This document shows, piece after piece, positions 1-13,964 of a DNA stretch of 64,000 bases. A model generated the notes under the pieces. That model was not told the origin of the DNA. It saw only the letters and a program-made list of their open reading frames with translations, and searched no databases. The position numbers and the translations under genes were made by a program. The number at the start of each line of letters is the position of its first letter. Position 1 is the first letter of the stretch. This DNA is from Odiellus spinosus (lineage: Eukaryota; Arthropoda; Arachnida; Opiliones; Phalangiidae), in the NCBI GenBank assembly GCA_963920705.1, contig OY987227.1, forward strand, positions 12,689,602 through 12,753,601, written 5' to 3'.

Positions 1-3000
1 AGGCTTTTTACGACGCCAAATGGAGTTTGGGCCTACTTTGAAAAGGAATAGAAGAAAAGGTCTAACTTAAAAAACGGGGTCAACGGTTTCTTTTAGCTTA
101 AGGTCGTCTTAGCGTAAACGGAAAACCTTTCAACCCCAGTTTTGACTCGGCGTCACTCTCTTGACTAAAACGCTAAAATTTTGGTATTTCAAGCTTTTCT
201 CTATACCCTCGCGTGCCCTTGTCGAAAACAAAACTTTTCCTGGGTTTATTGTTATTTAAAAACAATACATTAGCGAAACAGAGACAGACGGACGAGCTAC
301 TGCCGATTAAATTACAGTTGGAAATATAGTTTACGCCCTGCACTTATGGGGAAAGCACGAATACGAAAAATAAAAACGTCTGTTTTTAAAACGTTATTGA
401 CGTAACATTAAACTCGAAAGGATAATGCTTTTTATAATTTAGTCTACACCCGCATAAAGCTGACACGGAAGTAATCGCAACCATCACATCTTCGTCATAA
501 AATGAAATTTGAAATGTTAACGTCAAGAATTTACTTCAAAATGAAGCTGACAAGGATTATTCACGAGTTACTATTGTAATTTGAGTACTATTTTCCGAAA
601 GATCGTTAAAAAACAATTCAAAATTATATATATTTTAAAATCAGCGTCTTTAAAATCTTTTAAGTCAAACATTCCTCGCAATACTATGTCATGGTCGCTT
701 GGTTGAATTTATAGAGCTTAAAAATGATTCTCCCAATTGATTCTGGCACGTGATACGGTTGCTCTCGCGCAGTCTTTTTCGTGAAAGTACTTAATCCAGA
801 AACTCAAGTCTTCAAATTGAAATTTATAATTAATTACGTTCCAGAATCATTCAACGTCATGAAATGGAACAAATATTAAATCTATATATTTTCGGCATTT
901 TCATTTTTAAGTCAACTCAGAGGTACAAAATTTTGATGTGGCTCTTTAATAATACGAAAAAATACTACGCATAGCCCTTCGTTAAAAGTGTGGGAGCCTC
1001 ACTTTAAAACTGCTGTTGCGTGTGGTTTCGAAATTACATATGAGGTATAATAAATTTGAGCAACCCTACACTGACGTCTCATGGTCAGAGATGTACGCGT
1101 AATTTAACTTTTAATTTTATTTAACTCTAATTTACGAATTGCGTGATTCAATTAATCTCCCGAAAAATATCCTCTATTATATTAAAATAAGTTGTGTAAA
1201 ACAATAAACTACACGATGCTGCACGCACAAATTATATAATAAAATTATTTTAACTACAAATAAATATTTCATAGGCATACCTAATTTAATATTAACCATA
1301 TATATCACGTCCTGAAATGTTTGTTGTACAGTGGCGTAGCGTTAAATCTAACTATACATATTTGAAAGATTCCTAATAAAACAAAAACCTTAATGGAAAT
1401 GGGCTCTTGGGATCAAAGCCCTCCCTCAAGCGTGGGGTCTGTTGACCACTGGAAATGTAACCCATATTCACCAAAATAATAATTCTATAGACATATAGGA
1501 ATTAAAATAAGAAAATAAAGTAGCTAAGCCTTTTAATTAGATTAAAAATGAAACAGCTTGCCACCAATTTCATTCTTAGTCAAATTTAATTTAATTAAAT
1601 GTAGAAGGGTATTTGTAGGTTCAATTTAGTCAACAAAGACGATACGCGTAGCAAATTCCACAGGTATTTGTAAAAACCCAAAAATTCAATTTGAAATTTC
1701 TCCCCTGGTAAGCTATCTTTTCCGCGTAAAAGGGATCACTGCTGGTCGAACACTTCTACAGGCTTAAAATCAATTGGCGCAGTGCGAGGCACGAAGAAAC
1801 TACTTACAAAATATCGAGCTAAAAGATGATAGTGGTTGGGGATTTGAGTTTCTTCTTTAAACGAATGAAAATCCGGGGAGAAAGAGATGGGAGAAGGTGG
1901 GTGGAAGAAAGAGAGAGCTTTCCTGGGCAATCAAACTAGAGTGTCGAGGGATCGACTAGCGTTCCGTTTCCACCGCGCGGGCTCGTATACGCCCGTTCCC
2001 ATTTCTTTCCCACGACTTTTTAACCCTCGGTCTCGTTACGGTCGCGGTTACAGCGAGAGGGGGTTTGTTGAGCGTGCGAACGGGTCTCCCTTTCCAGTCA
2101 AGAAGGATGATGTTCGTTAGCGTATACTTTTATAATTGTCAGTAGCGCGCCAATTTTCTCATCTCTGGCTTTTTCGCGGCGGGTATATATATATACCCAT
2201 ATTGGAAGGTGGCGAACGCTAAACCTGCCATCCCGACATTCTTTACCCTCCTATCTTCCCTTCTCTCCATCTTTCAGTCTCACCACCCACTCTTTAAACA
2301 AGGGATCGAACATAAATGTTGTCTTGATATAGGAGAAGCAAATATTTCTGAATATTTGAAATTTTAATATATTTTGAATATCTGTTTGCGAATTTGTTTA
2401 ACCAATTGTCTAAGGGGAATTGACCTCCGCTTGAAGAAAGAGGTATGATTTGAAATACAACAAGTCTATAAATCAATATGATTAACATATAATTTGAATA
2501 AATATGATTAAACAAACATTAAAATCGAAATAAATTAAATTAAATAAAAGTTTAAGTTAGAACGTGAACTTAAGAGGTTAATTTGGGTTTATGGTAGATT
2601 TTATATTTAATTATTTTCTCCGATTATAATTAATACTAATCAGATACGAATTAATTTTATAAACATATAAATTATGTTTTTTTTTAGAAAATATTACAAA
2701 CTGAATATTTTACGTTTAAATTTTCTTGTTAGGGTAACTAGGGTCATAAACCCTTAACCTTTCGTTATATCAAGGTCAATCCTGTTAGCATTACCCCCAA
2801 AAGTAGAAAAAAAAAATGATCTGTTTTGTATCATATATTGGAGTCACGTTGGAAAAAAAGGAATTTCTCCTCGTTAAATCTTAGTATATAGTTCTACATT
2901 CTACCCTAAACCTTACTTTCAACTCCCCATAGAACTAAAGTCTGAAAGTCCACCATGTTACAAAAGAAATAATAAGTATCGAGAAATTCAGAAACGGAAG

Positions 3001-3313
3001 TAAACAATCTTAGAACGGACCCAAATTCCCCATTAAAACATACTGCTTTTTATATGGAAAATAGATCCAATCCAAGGTTGAAATCTTGTCACCCATTCCC
3101 CCCCCGGAGGTTTCACCAATGGCATTATACTACGTACGCGTTTCTTAGAAATAAGGGCCTGATATGTACCACGTACTCGTACGGTACAAATTGGCTGGGA
3201 CTTTAAAACTAAGGGCATGACCCCTGGGGGTAGGGGTATAGGAGAGTATAAGATCTCCCCCTCCGTCACTGATCACCGGGGGTAGTTCCCTATTAAGGCA
3301 GACATAAAGAGGT

Positions 3314-3349
3314 AGAGAGAGTGAGAGAGAGAGAGAAAGAGAGAGAAAA
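3314..3349. repeat. GA-rich microsatellite
   Basis: Imperfect (GA)n tract interrupted by single T and A changes, inside a CpG/GA-rich block. Seen directly. No function is implied. Confidence 0.85.
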
Positions 3350-6300
3350 TCCGGCGTTCGGCGCGAGTATATGACGGTTCGTTAGTGGCTCTTTTATTCT
3401 CGACTCCCCCGTCGCCCGCTTCCTTTAGTTGCCTCAATCGGTGGTGATATTTGAGCATCAGAAACCCGAGAGTAGTCCGCGCGAGGAGAGAAAGAGAGGG
3501 ACTGTAAGAGGAGAGAGAGAGGAACGAACGGCAAATGGCACCTTTTCAATCTGGAATTTTTGCTCTCGCCGATTTTTCTTTTTTGGCGCGCGCGGAACCA
3601 TCACGTCGTCTCCCGGCTTCGTTAGAAGCGCGATTTTGGCGCGTTCTTTCCTCTCACTCTCTCTCCATCCTCCCCTTATTCTTTCTATACTATACTAACT
3701 CCATCGCAATCATCCTCGATCAAAGATTGCGCGCGCGAGCGGGAGGTGAGTCACGTGATTCCAATCGCCGGTACAAAATCAACCTTTATATAATATATAT
3801 ATACCAGTACCACATCACTCTCTTTTCTATTTTCTCTCTCGCTCCTCGTTTAGAAGTAAAGGTTAAAAAAATGCGTCTCAAGTAGAATTTTCAATGAGAA
3901 GAAAAGTACACCGTTTTTTTTAACGTTTTAAGCTGCGGGTGCTTTATTTCAGTGCTTAATTTATTCAATGATTGAATTATATTGGATGTTGTAAAATAAA
4001 ATGTCTAATTAATTATAATAACGAATAATCAATAGAATTTATAGAGGGAAATCTTTCTTACATTTATTGTCGTAAATAAATTATAATAAATTATAATTAT
4101 TATATCATTTTTAAACCATTCAATAAAACCGAATTTAGTCCCATTTTTATCCAATTTCAATCTTTGGTATAATGCAGTCAACCAAAAATGATTCCATCAC
4201 TAAGGCTTTTTAAAAATCAAAATATAACTACACGTTAAATTAAGCCCAATTCCACAAATTAACGTAATACCACTATCGGTACAAGATGGTATATTGAATT
4301 ATCGAAATGGTACAAATATAACATTCGCTGTAAAGAGAGGCAATAAGGTATAGGTGACTTTCCCCTAGTGGCTTGCCTCTTTTATATATATTTTTTTTAA
4401 GACTAGGTCAGGCGCGTTAACAGCCGATTATTTACTTTTCAATACGTTTCCAGTCGCATCTAGGCCTCTCCCGTACACGTCCACCCTAGGTCCCGGGTCT
4501 CCCTCGCACCCAGACTAACCATTCCCACAATTCCGGGCTCTCGTAAAGCTAGATATATGTATAGAGTATATCTGCCCGGCTGTTAGAGAAATATATAGAT
4601 TGGAGAGACGGCTTTACGGCAGAACGAATCTAACAATGGATTTTATACCCTCCTGTACCCCGTTGTATATAGGCGGTCCTCATCTCCCCTCGCTTTCCGA
4701 CCGAGCCAAATGGAGCGGTAAAAGCCAAAACGATCCGTAACCCTTTTTTTCTCTCTCTCAGTATCCCTTCTTCCTCTCACACGAATACATAGCTACAATA
4801 GAGTCTATTCCCGATCCACAAACGCGAATGCCTCTATAGCTGTTTCAGGGTTGCTTTATAATCGGGATATTATATAAACACGACAAAAACTCGGCTACGT
4901 AGTCGTGTACAATATACTGGAATATATGGCATAGTTACGCGAAGGGATGCCCCAAATTAAATTAACATCGGAATGCTATGTTGATTGCCCTAAAAAACGT
5001 AAAGCATACATTTAAAATTTAGGATTAATTTATTTTAATTTATTTAAACATCGATTTCGATCAATAAAAGTCAGTATTTTCAGGTTTTCTTTGACCATTA
5101 CTTTGATAGTTGATCGAAACAAGAATCGATAGATTTTTTTAAAAAAAATAAGTAGTGAATCATGAAATAATTCCGAAAAAATCAAAATCATACGGGAATT
5201 TTTTTGTAAATATTTCCCCTATTTGATATATTTTTCCATTTGCATCGTAACTTTTGATCACGGTTAACCTAAGTTGGTCAATTTTTAACCACCAACATTT
5301 GATCTTTTTTTTAATCCCTAACATTATGCCTATTTTCCTCTTGACCTTTGGCATATTTTAATATAACTCTGCTTTAAAAATTAAAACACATAGTTTAAAA
5401 ATAATGATATTTATCCAATAGGAGCTTATTATTAGATTTTTATCAAATCAATTTAATATACCAGGATTTTTCAAGTATAATTATAACTCGCCATACGCCA
5501 GCTCGTGTCTGATTGGCGAGCTAATGCTCACCGCATTAAATATGATTACGTGGCTCGTTCTTATATTGAAACCAATAAAATCAAGCTATCTGATTGGATG
5601 CACCATCCTAAGCTTCCAATTTTGGTCGCTACGACAAATTTCTAAGAATTAGCTTTTTAAAATAGCGCGAAACCCTACAGCAAACTTCTGCCCACCAGAC
5701 TGAGCTCTATAGGTCTAAAATAAATAAAAATATACTAGGGTTCTGAATAAACCTCGTTATGTTAAAGGTGAAGGAATATTTTTTAGCTTTATAACGATGG
5801 CCAGGCAAGCTAGATATATTAAGGGTCCAAAAAAAAAAAAAAAAAAAGAATAAAATCCCTCCATTTATTATTTTTCCATCTACACACTCTCGCGGAACCA
5901 GCCAGCTCTATATAAAAGAGAAGAAAATAAAAAATAAAAAATAAGAAAGTCGGGACGTTTTTCTCGAAAATAAGGCTCTTTTACGGACTTTATTAGCTTA
6001 GTCGCCTTCTAAACCAGAACGGGCCGGTCTGGGGGTCGAGTATAAAGTTTAGAAACTACGAGAATAGTTCGCGGACAGGCACGAAGGCAATAACTTTACG
6101 GATGACGCGGTCCCCTCCAAAAATCCTTGATTCGGGAATAAAAGGGGCCTCGATTTGGCAATATAAAGGGTGGCTCGTCCGTGGGGGAGGGGCTATAGAG
6201 CGTTAATCCTCTTAAAGTTGCGAGTGTCCGATTCAACTGACGAATTTCGAGGGAAAACACAAAAGGCCGCGCTACGAAAATATTGGGGGCGAACCTCCTT

Positions 6301-6704
6301 CCTATCCCCCTTATATAAGATTTTATATAAACTTATATATAATAATATATAAATAGAGGGACTAAGGCTCGAATCATAGTGAGATGTCAACGAATCTAAG
6401 GTGGCACTTTCTTTAAAACTATTTTAAAGGATAAAGGATGAGTCTCACGTTTTGGGCAACAAAATATATAATAGTAGAGCCCCCCGTGCAGCTTCAAAAT
6501 TAGACCAATTACGTCAAAACTGGCTAAAAAATATGAAAGTAATTAAAATTTCAAAATTTGCTTAAAAAATATTAGAAAAAACTCACTGTAACGTATTTGA
6601 ATTCAAAGAAATATTAATGAAGAAGAGTGAAGTAATATATACTTCGATTGAAGGTTTTTCGTTAATTTGTAGACTGATAAAATGTCTGAAAACGTACAGC
6701 CAAT

Positions 6705-6705
<1 letters not shown>

Positions 6706-6736
<31 letters not shown>
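6706..6736. repeat. Poly-A homopolymer, 31 bp
   Basis: Uninterrupted run of A. No retroposed gene or target-site duplication is recognisable beside it, so it is listed as a simple repeat and not as the tail of an inserted element. Confidence 0.9.
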
Positions 6737-6739
<3 letters not shown>

Positions 6740-7839
6740 CGTGCTTCAGGTTTCTTTTGTGAAATATTTTAAACGCTCGATGATTAGCCACAAACTCTCT
6801 GACATTTATCTCCATTATTAAAATGGAGATAATCCTAGTTGGTTGATTGGTTGTTAATTAACGGTAAATTAAACAATCAACTAAAAACACGTTAGTCGTC
6901 TTCATTATCTCTTTAATATCATATATTAACTAATACGTGACCTTTCTGACACTTAACCTTTAAAGAAATCAAATCGGATGATGGGGGAGTAGTTTCGGTA
7001 TTCGCTGCAATCTCGGATTGCCTCCTATTATAGTACGGAACAGTTTCAAGTGTGAGTACGTTACAAAGCTATAGGGTTAGGTTTATCTGTAGGATTCTTT
7101 TTCTACGAGATAGAGGACCCTGTAAGTCGGTAGACGCTGTTTTCTAAAGCTGAATAAAAGTATATGGAACGAAATGGCCTCTAAGCCGCTAGAAAAAGGA
7201 AGAGCTCTTTGCCAAAGAGGGAAAAGGCTACAGTACGTTTCATTATTTTAAATCAATAAAATATTATTGGAGGAACGAGAAATCGGGGTAAAGATGGGTC
7301 TTTATAAAAACTATACACCACCGAGTTTGAACGTATTGGCTCAACAAAGTCGAACTAAAGCGTATAGCTCGGGAAAATAAAAAAGGTCACTCAATATCAT
7401 TTTTCATAAAAAAACGAAATCTTTAGAAGGATTTTTATAAAGGTTTTAAAGCGAAAATAAAACTCGGGAGGTGATTTTTATTTTATATTTCTTTCTTTAT
7501 TTTTTTCTCTTTGGCTTCGCTTCTTCCTGCCGATGTTTGTAGAGCAGCTATGCTCTTATACTCCTTGCTCAACCTCCCACACGTCTTTTCCTAACTAGCT
7601 TTTCTTATTTCCGTGAAAAAGGCTAAAGAAAAAAAAACTTTATACGATTGAAGAGAGAAAAAAATACATCGACGTACTACTTCCAATTTCTTATCCCCCA
7701 TTCTATAAAATAAATTTAATTTTATCATAACGGTACACAAAAATGTGAAATATATTGAACCAAACTAAAAAAAATAGTAAAGGATAGGTGACACGTATCT
7801 TAGACTAATTCAAATCCTAATTAAAATCCTGTATACCAA

Positions 7840-8330
7840 CTTAAATTGATCCTCCATACAAAAATTATATGATATAATACTTATTGCTAAGTCTAATACA
7901 GTCCCCGTACAAAAATGTTAAGCCTAATTCAATCCCTGTACACAATTAAATTCTCGAGCCTATATAATTCAGTCCATGTACACAATCAAATTGCTAAGCC
8001 TAATTCAGACCATGTACAAAATTAAATTGCTAAGCCAAATACAGTCCCCGTACAAAATTAAATTGCTAAGCCTAATTCAATCCCTGTTCAAAATTAAATT
8101 CTCGAGCCTATGTAATTCAGTCCATGTACAAAATGAAATTGCTAAGCCTAATTCAGACCATGTACAAAATCAAATTGCTAAGCCTAATACAGACCATGTA
8201 CGCAATTAAAAGGCTAAGCCTAATTCAGCCGCTGTACAGAATTAAACTAAAGTCTATATCATAAGCCCGTATAAAATTAAATCACTAAGCCCAATTAAAA
8301 CCCGAATGAAATTAATTTGTTCAGCATAAC
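7840..8330. repeat. 36-bp minisatellite, degenerate at both ends
   Basis: Tandem repeat with a unit close to 36 bp. Each unit carries the core TTGCTAAGCCTAATTCAG, then a GTACA(A)AATTAAA part; for example, cores start at 7991 and 8027. Middle units are well conserved, and units before 7950 and after 8230 drift and change length. Because 36 is a multiple of three, one frame stays open through part of the array (7976-8209) and encodes a 12-residue periodic peptide. This is a by-product of the repeat and not evidence for a gene. The core is shared with the 31-bp array near 37.9 kb. Confidence 0.9.
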
Positions 8331-8903
8331 TGAAAAACTGGGTACCACCATTACTCTAGGGTACAACTTAACAAAATTAACTTATTAAAGCCTATAATTC
8401 CAATCCTATATATAACAAAATTAACATTTTCAACCTAATTTATCTAATTTTTAATATAATACGCGCATTGGACTGTCTTTCCAGTGATTTTACTACAAAT
8501 CTTTCAGCGACAAAATTTGTTAAACTCAATTTAAATATAGAAGTTCCATTAGCAAAGAGACAAAGGTTGAACTCGACTTTACTGTCACTTTAACGGATTT
8601 AAAAAAGAAAGCTTTCTTATTTTTCGTAAAACATTCTCGAATATAAAATTGAATTGAATGAAATATAAAATAAATTCGATTTAAAATTTTTCTCCAAATA
8701 TTTCGAGTTTCGATATATAAGATTATATTTCTAAAACGCACTTAGGGATCAGGGCCGGGAGAGTTCAAAGGGGGATATACGAACTGGAGCTTATCTTTCC
8801 ATTGGCTAAAACGCCCTCGGTAGCATTAAAAGCTCGACGTTTCTTTGCCATTAGCACTTTGCGTCCAGAGTTAAGCGATCGGATGAAAAAACAACATTGG
8901 GAG

Positions 8904-8928
8904 AAAAAAAAAAAAAAAAAAAAAAAAA
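8904..8928. repeat. Poly-A homopolymer, 25 bp
   Basis: Uninterrupted run of A followed by GCGAGCGAGCGA simple sequence and then a T-run near 8958. It creates poly-Lys and poly-Phe frames on the two strands, which are not genes. Confidence 0.9.
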
Positions 8929-9606
8929 CATCGCGCGAGCGAGCGAGCGACCTCTCTTTTTTTTTTCTCCATCGCCATCCGATTGATATCGGACGCGGAT
9001 AAAAATCGAGAATCAAAGAAAACGTAGTATTCGGATGAAAAAATCGAAGCTATAGTTTGCTCCGCGCCAAAAAATGGGAGGAAGGAAAAATCATTTTGGA
9101 GTGAAGTAATCACTGTTCTATAGAATCGGCGAGTGAGAGAAAATGGCCGTCGATGAGAGAGTATGTCAGCTCCCCCATACAACAAAGAGAAAAATAAAGT
9201 CTATAAAAACTAGGATAAACGAAAGACCACATGGGATCTAACGTTTACCAAATGGTAAAGTTATTAGCTCGTGGCCCGCCGCCCGCCGAATAGAACAACT
9301 TAAAAGGGCTAGTGAAACGATACAATTCTTCCCAACTTTAGAAATGCACCGACAGCTTTGGACCAAAAAAAAATATATATTCACGATTCTTGGGATGTAT
9401 ACAACTTTCTGAGTAGTTTTCTTTTAACATATTTAAATTTAAGTGCCAATTTCAAAATATCAGATTCTACGCGCGAGGTTTGGTTACTAATTTTGCTCCG
9501 TTTGCCGTTAGAGGAACGGTTAATGAACTCCAGTTTAGATATTAATCATTATCTATTAGTGTTCATTGTTAATAGTCCTAACTTCCAATGATGTATGAGT
9601 GAGAAT

Positions 9607-9748
9607 CGAGGGGCTAATCCGGGCTAATCACTCTCGGATTCCCTGTACACCGATTACGGATTACGCGTAATCATTTTATCACTGTCAATCGCTTTTGTAT
9701 AGTCGAAAGTACAGCCTGTACACCGATTATGCAGAGTGATTGGCCCCT
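9607..9748. repeat. Small inverted-repeat element with internal direct repeats
   Basis: The left side reads GGGGCTAATC...AATCACTCT and the right side CAGAGTGATTGGCCCCTTA, so the ends are inverted copies with a short insertion. Inside, CCTGTACACCGATTA occurs twice (starting near 9641 and 9715), and GATTACGCGTAATC (9659-9672) is a perfect 14-bp palindrome. The structure could be a very small MITE. No clear target-site duplication is visible. Confidence 0.4.
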
Positions 9749-12700
9749 TAGAATTAATTATAAATGATTATTTTCTAATTCATTTCAGTTTCCCTTTAAG
9801 ACGGGCTGGAGGCTCGTGTTGGAAATCTGGCGAATGGTTCTATCAACTTATGGCCCTTTTACTACGCAATGCATCCGAACCGAAGCGGGATTGCTGGAGC
9901 TGCGCGGGTGTAAAGTAGAGAGGGGGGCATGGCTCGAGGAAAAACTGAAATCTGAAGTGGAAAAATAAACAAGGGGCAGTGAGGGAGGAGGATGAGGGAA
10001 ATAAGATGAAGGCGCAACGCTCACAGCCCTCTCTTTCTGTCTTCCTTCTTCCTCGCGAGAGAATCCGACCGAGAAGAGACTCCTTCGCGCGTCTGGAATA
10101 TTGGATAAAGAGTGCCAGGAGTTACGAGAGCTAGGCCTCTTTTAGATTTCGTTAATACGCTCGCCTAAGGCGATCGAACATTGGAAAATTATTTTTGTTA
10201 TTTTTTGAACAATCTTGTAATGCATAGAATATTGCTTCAAAATACGAAGCTGTAATAAGCGAGGAATTTTTTGGAAGTGTTCGGTCGAAGAGTACAATAG
10301 GATATTAGATTTAGAAGAAATGGAAAAGGCTCGAAATATATCATGGATAAATAGTTAAAAAATTTGCAAACGCCACGATCTGAAAGCATCAAATTGGACA
10401 TGACACGTAGCAGTGTCCGTTTGCGGTGCAGCCCTGATAGAGAAAAAGTATCTAGGAGCAGTTGGTTGTGGAATATAGTAGATATATCCCCTTTAGACCG
10501 ATATTTCCTATTTCAAACCCTTAATAACCTAAATAATTCTAACTTTCTAATTTTGACCACAATTTTAGCCAATTTAGAACAAGCTAATATTGGTTTTATT
10601 TTAATTATTTAAATTAAGGAGACTAATATTTCATGGTTAAAACCTCAAGAACTAATTTCTAACAATAAATATTAAGTCGACTATATATATGGTTAATATA
10701 TTTTATATATCAGTTATATTTGTACCGATTTACATACAATAATAATATATTATAATATAAAAGAAAGCCATAGTCTAACATTCTATTCGCCTTACTTACA
10801 TTAAAGAAGACTTACTTGGAAGCTAAAAAAGAGAGATATTAGGAGAGAAAGGAGGGAGTAAAAAAATTCCAAAGCTTTTTACTTTTTAAGAGTCACTTAA
10901 AACACGCGTTTGAGAGACTTTTTTTTACGCATACTACTCAGTTTAACTCATAACCAAGTATCTTCCTATATTCAGTATCGTAAATAATTACGACATTTTA
11001 GCCCTCAAATATATCAAAATCCCCACTTATTTTTCAAGGAGTTTGTTTTGCAGATAGACGATTAGTGCTACAAGAGCGGCTATAAATATATAAATATACT
11101 GATTCCATATACAGCGCCTTAGAAGAAGTTATAAGTAATAAAACGAAAGGCATATTGAGAAGCGATACGCTTCAAAACGTTATTTCGAGCAGTGTAGCTT
11201 TCTCCGTAATACGTGGCTCCAATAATACTTGAATCTAGGGAAATATAAATATATATTTTATTCCAACTTGTTCACTTTCTCGATATCACGATTTCAGGGT
11301 ATAAAGACAGAGTTTTTTCTCTCTCTAGAGGACGTTATACTGTTCAGATTCTGATAAACACTTAGAATGAACCTAAACCCCTATAGAAAAGTCGGTTTTA
11401 AATAAACATTAAAGTTCATTTCAAGATTGTATCTCGATATATACCTTCCCCCAGGGTTTCCCGTTCTCTGTCTTAGAATAAAGTAAGAATCAAGTTGAAA
11501 TTCAGCGAGCTTAGAACTACGCAATTCTCCTTATCTTTGAAACTCGATTACGGAATAGGAGGGCAGCCTAGCTATGTACGAGCTGAAATTACATTCTGAC
11601 TCTTAAAAAACTTTTCAGGATGATTGCCGTTTTCTTTTCATCGAGTTAATGTGGTCACATCACAACTGCCCGCACCCGAACCTTTTTTTTACTAAAAGAA
11701 ATAAACCGGCTTTTATTTTATGGAGGGAGCTAGTAGTTCGTGTTCATCTCACTAAAAGCGATCAGTATTTTATTTAGAGCAATATGAAGCTAAGAAGGTA
11801 CTAAATCTTCCGACTGATTCCAGACAGACATTAAAGGAAGGTTGAGAGAATTTTAATCAATATAATGGATGATTTTATTTAAACCCGGCCCTGATAAACT
11901 TATTTCTTATCTTATGTATTTATACCAGACTCTATAGGCTATAGCCAATCATAGACAAGTATGGTGAATTTATCACTGGGATTTATTAAGTTGCGCCAAT
12001 GGTCATAAATGGAACTATACACGTGGCCATTTTTTTTATTCTTTTTACAAAATTTTATGTCGACTGTCATTAAAGCTGTATAGCTTCGTTAGGTCGAAAA
12101 TTGTCTCTATATACAGTTCCTGGTTCAATGCAACGCGAAATATCGCGAGACCACAGCGATAAGAAGAGAAAACCTAATATTAAAAATAAAACTAAAGGTA
12201 TCAGAATTGATATTACACCCACTAAGTGAAAGTTTAAACCTTGGATACGTTGGAATTAATAAAAGCGGTATATAGTTCGAGTATTCATATCCTGTTTCCC
12301 ACCAAGAGCGCCAAAACAAAACGACAAAAATGAGGTTTACTCAAAAGTCAAAAATAAATACTTCGGGCTGTTTACTTCTGGGTATACTCAAACTATTTTT
12401 TAACGCGTTTTGATTGACTGAACTAAATCTTAATTAAATAAAAAGCAATAAATACAATTTTTCAGCTGATTACAGCATTTGAAAACGCATAAAATGATAA
12501 AAAGGAATTAATTAAAATACTTAAAAAAATGCTAGTTATATTTTGATAAGTCAGGGAAAGATAAAAGGTAAAATAAAGAATAAATGAAACAAAAATTACG
12601 ATAAAAATATATAATTTTTCTTCAAGTTTTCGTTTACCTAGTGACAAGGAACACTAGAACGAAAAATATAAGATTTTGCAATACCACGGTACAGAGGTTT

Positions 12701-13462
12701 GATGGTTTTTAATCAAAACGTCGCTTAGTAAGCGTTTTTTAATTAAAAATAGGGCGTTTTACGAGATTTTTGACGATCGCGTGAGCGAGATGAATTAAAT
12801 TAAAAATTGGATTCGTCTGAATTCTCGCGTCATTTGAATCTAGATATGAAAATTTCATATTTTTCGTAGTGTTTAAATTTTTATCAGTAAATATTTTATA
12901 TTAATGAGAATATTTCACTTTAGAATTGGAGTACAGCCAACTTGTTTTTCAATAAAAAACTGTTGGTGCTTTTAGTATCCTTTACACTATAGTGAAAAAT
13001 TCAAGAGGAATTCGAGCCAGGAAATCGTAAAACACGACCTGCAGTTTTTAAATGATTTTAAAAATAATATTTCCTATGTTAAAGGGATACTAGCGGATAC
13101 TAGACTCTGATAAGTTATTATTAATCCATTGGTACTGTTAAAATACTAGTAAAAACCATACAAAACTGACCAATGATTTCGATGTAATTTACAATTAATT
13201 ATTAAAGTCGCGAACTAAACTAGCTAAGCCTAAAATATATGCCCTCTTAACCCATTTATGTTTTATATATCAGTTCTTCAAATTAATCAGTCAAAATCAG
13301 GTTTAAAGATATAAAAAGTTATTGAAAAGCTATGGGAAATTACAATCCTATAAAGTAAATTATTATTTATATTATAATTTCGAAAAAATCTAAGAAATTG
13401 TGGTAAAAATGTTTTCATATTATAAGTATTACTGACCCATGTATGTTGAATCTTTGTTCCAT

Positions 13463-13812
13463 GGTATCACTTAATACAAACAATAATCCATTCAGGTTCC
13501 ATAAGAATATGGGAGGGCCGCGATTCAATAACCATCCTCCCAAACTTTGTAGCAAAAGTTCGTCTGCTTCGAATCGATTTTTCAAGTAAATCGCTCCTGA
13601 CATATTATTAACCCGCGCCACCAACGACCTTGACATAATATTTTGGGCAATAAAAATGGAGCCGACCGAAAAAAGATCTAAGCGTACAAATGTTGCGAAA
13701 ATTGCAGACGAACTTTTGTTACAAAGTTTGGGAGGATGGTACCAGAGGCTAAAGCTATGCTCCCATATTCTTATGGAACCTGAATGGATTCTTGGTATCA
13801 CTTAATACAAAC
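13463..13812. mobile_element. Foldback (palindromic) repeat element flanked by 19-bp direct repeats
   Basis: The left arm (13488-13566) and right arm (13704-13787) are inverted copies. Outer parts read CCATTCAGGTTCCATAAG and its complement; inner parts read GCAGACGAACTTTTG and its complement. The same 19 bases, GGTATCACTTAATACAAAC, flank the structure on both sides (13463-13481 and 13794-13812) in direct orientation, like a duplication or a shared arm. A 128-codon frame crosses the palindrome on the - strand, but it resembles nothing known and is set by the repeat. The element class is undetermined. Confidence 0.55.
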
Positions 13813-13824
13813 TATTTTAAAAAA

Positions 13825-13964
13825 AAGAACTGCTAGGCATACTTCATGGACTTTATTTTACTTTAAGTTAATCTTTAAAAATAATCTTTAAAGCGGCTCA
13901 AGAAGGACCACGGTTCGAAAACTTTAAAATAAAGTAAACTAAACTCCATGAAGTAGCAGTTCTT
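13825..13964. repeat. Second inverted repeat adjoining the foldback element
   Basis: AAGAACTGCT...ACTTCATGGA...CTTTATTTTA on the left is matched by its inverted copy ending AGCAGTTCTT on the right (13955-13964). The loop of about 50 bp contains CGGCTCAAGAAGG. TATTACTGACCCA occurs both before the first foldback (about 13427) and after this one (about 13981). The two palindromes may therefore be parts of one larger or nested insertion. Confidence 0.5.

Larger units (their letters stand above)
1..7839. other. Non-coding DNA, no recognisable gene
   Basis: No reading frame here resembles a known protein, and those present are short and overlap on both strands. The stretch alternates between AT-rich DNA and CpG/GA-rich blocks (about 1.9-2.3, 3.3-3.8, 4.4-4.8 and 6.0-6.3 kb). 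There is a GA microsatellite at about 3314-3349, a 19-A run at 5829-5847 and a 31-A run at 6706-6736. It could be intergenic or part of a very long intron; the sequence does not decide. Confidence 0.6.
8331..13429. other. Non-coding DNA, no recognisable gene
   Basis: No coding exon is recognised. The stretch contains a 25-A run (8904-8928) next to GCGA-rich simple sequence, a small inverted-repeat element (9607-9748), a GC/GA-rich block at 9.8-10.15 kb and otherwise AT-rich DNA. Open frames near 8.8-9.2 kb owe their length to the homopolymer. Confidence 0.55.

Noticed and set aside
7976-8209. 77-codon open frame with a 12-residue periodic peptide
   Set aside because: It is the translation of the 36-bp tandem repeat, whose length is a multiple of three. 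There is no start context, splice signal or family match.
8765-9185. Overlapping 66-104-codon frames with poly-Lys or poly-Phe stretches
   Set aside because: These are produced by the A and T homopolymers at 8904-8928 and about 8958-8967; no recognisable domain is present.
13415-13801. 128-codon frame on the - strand
   Set aside because: It runs through both arms of a palindromic repeat and resembles no protein family. Its length follows from the repeat.
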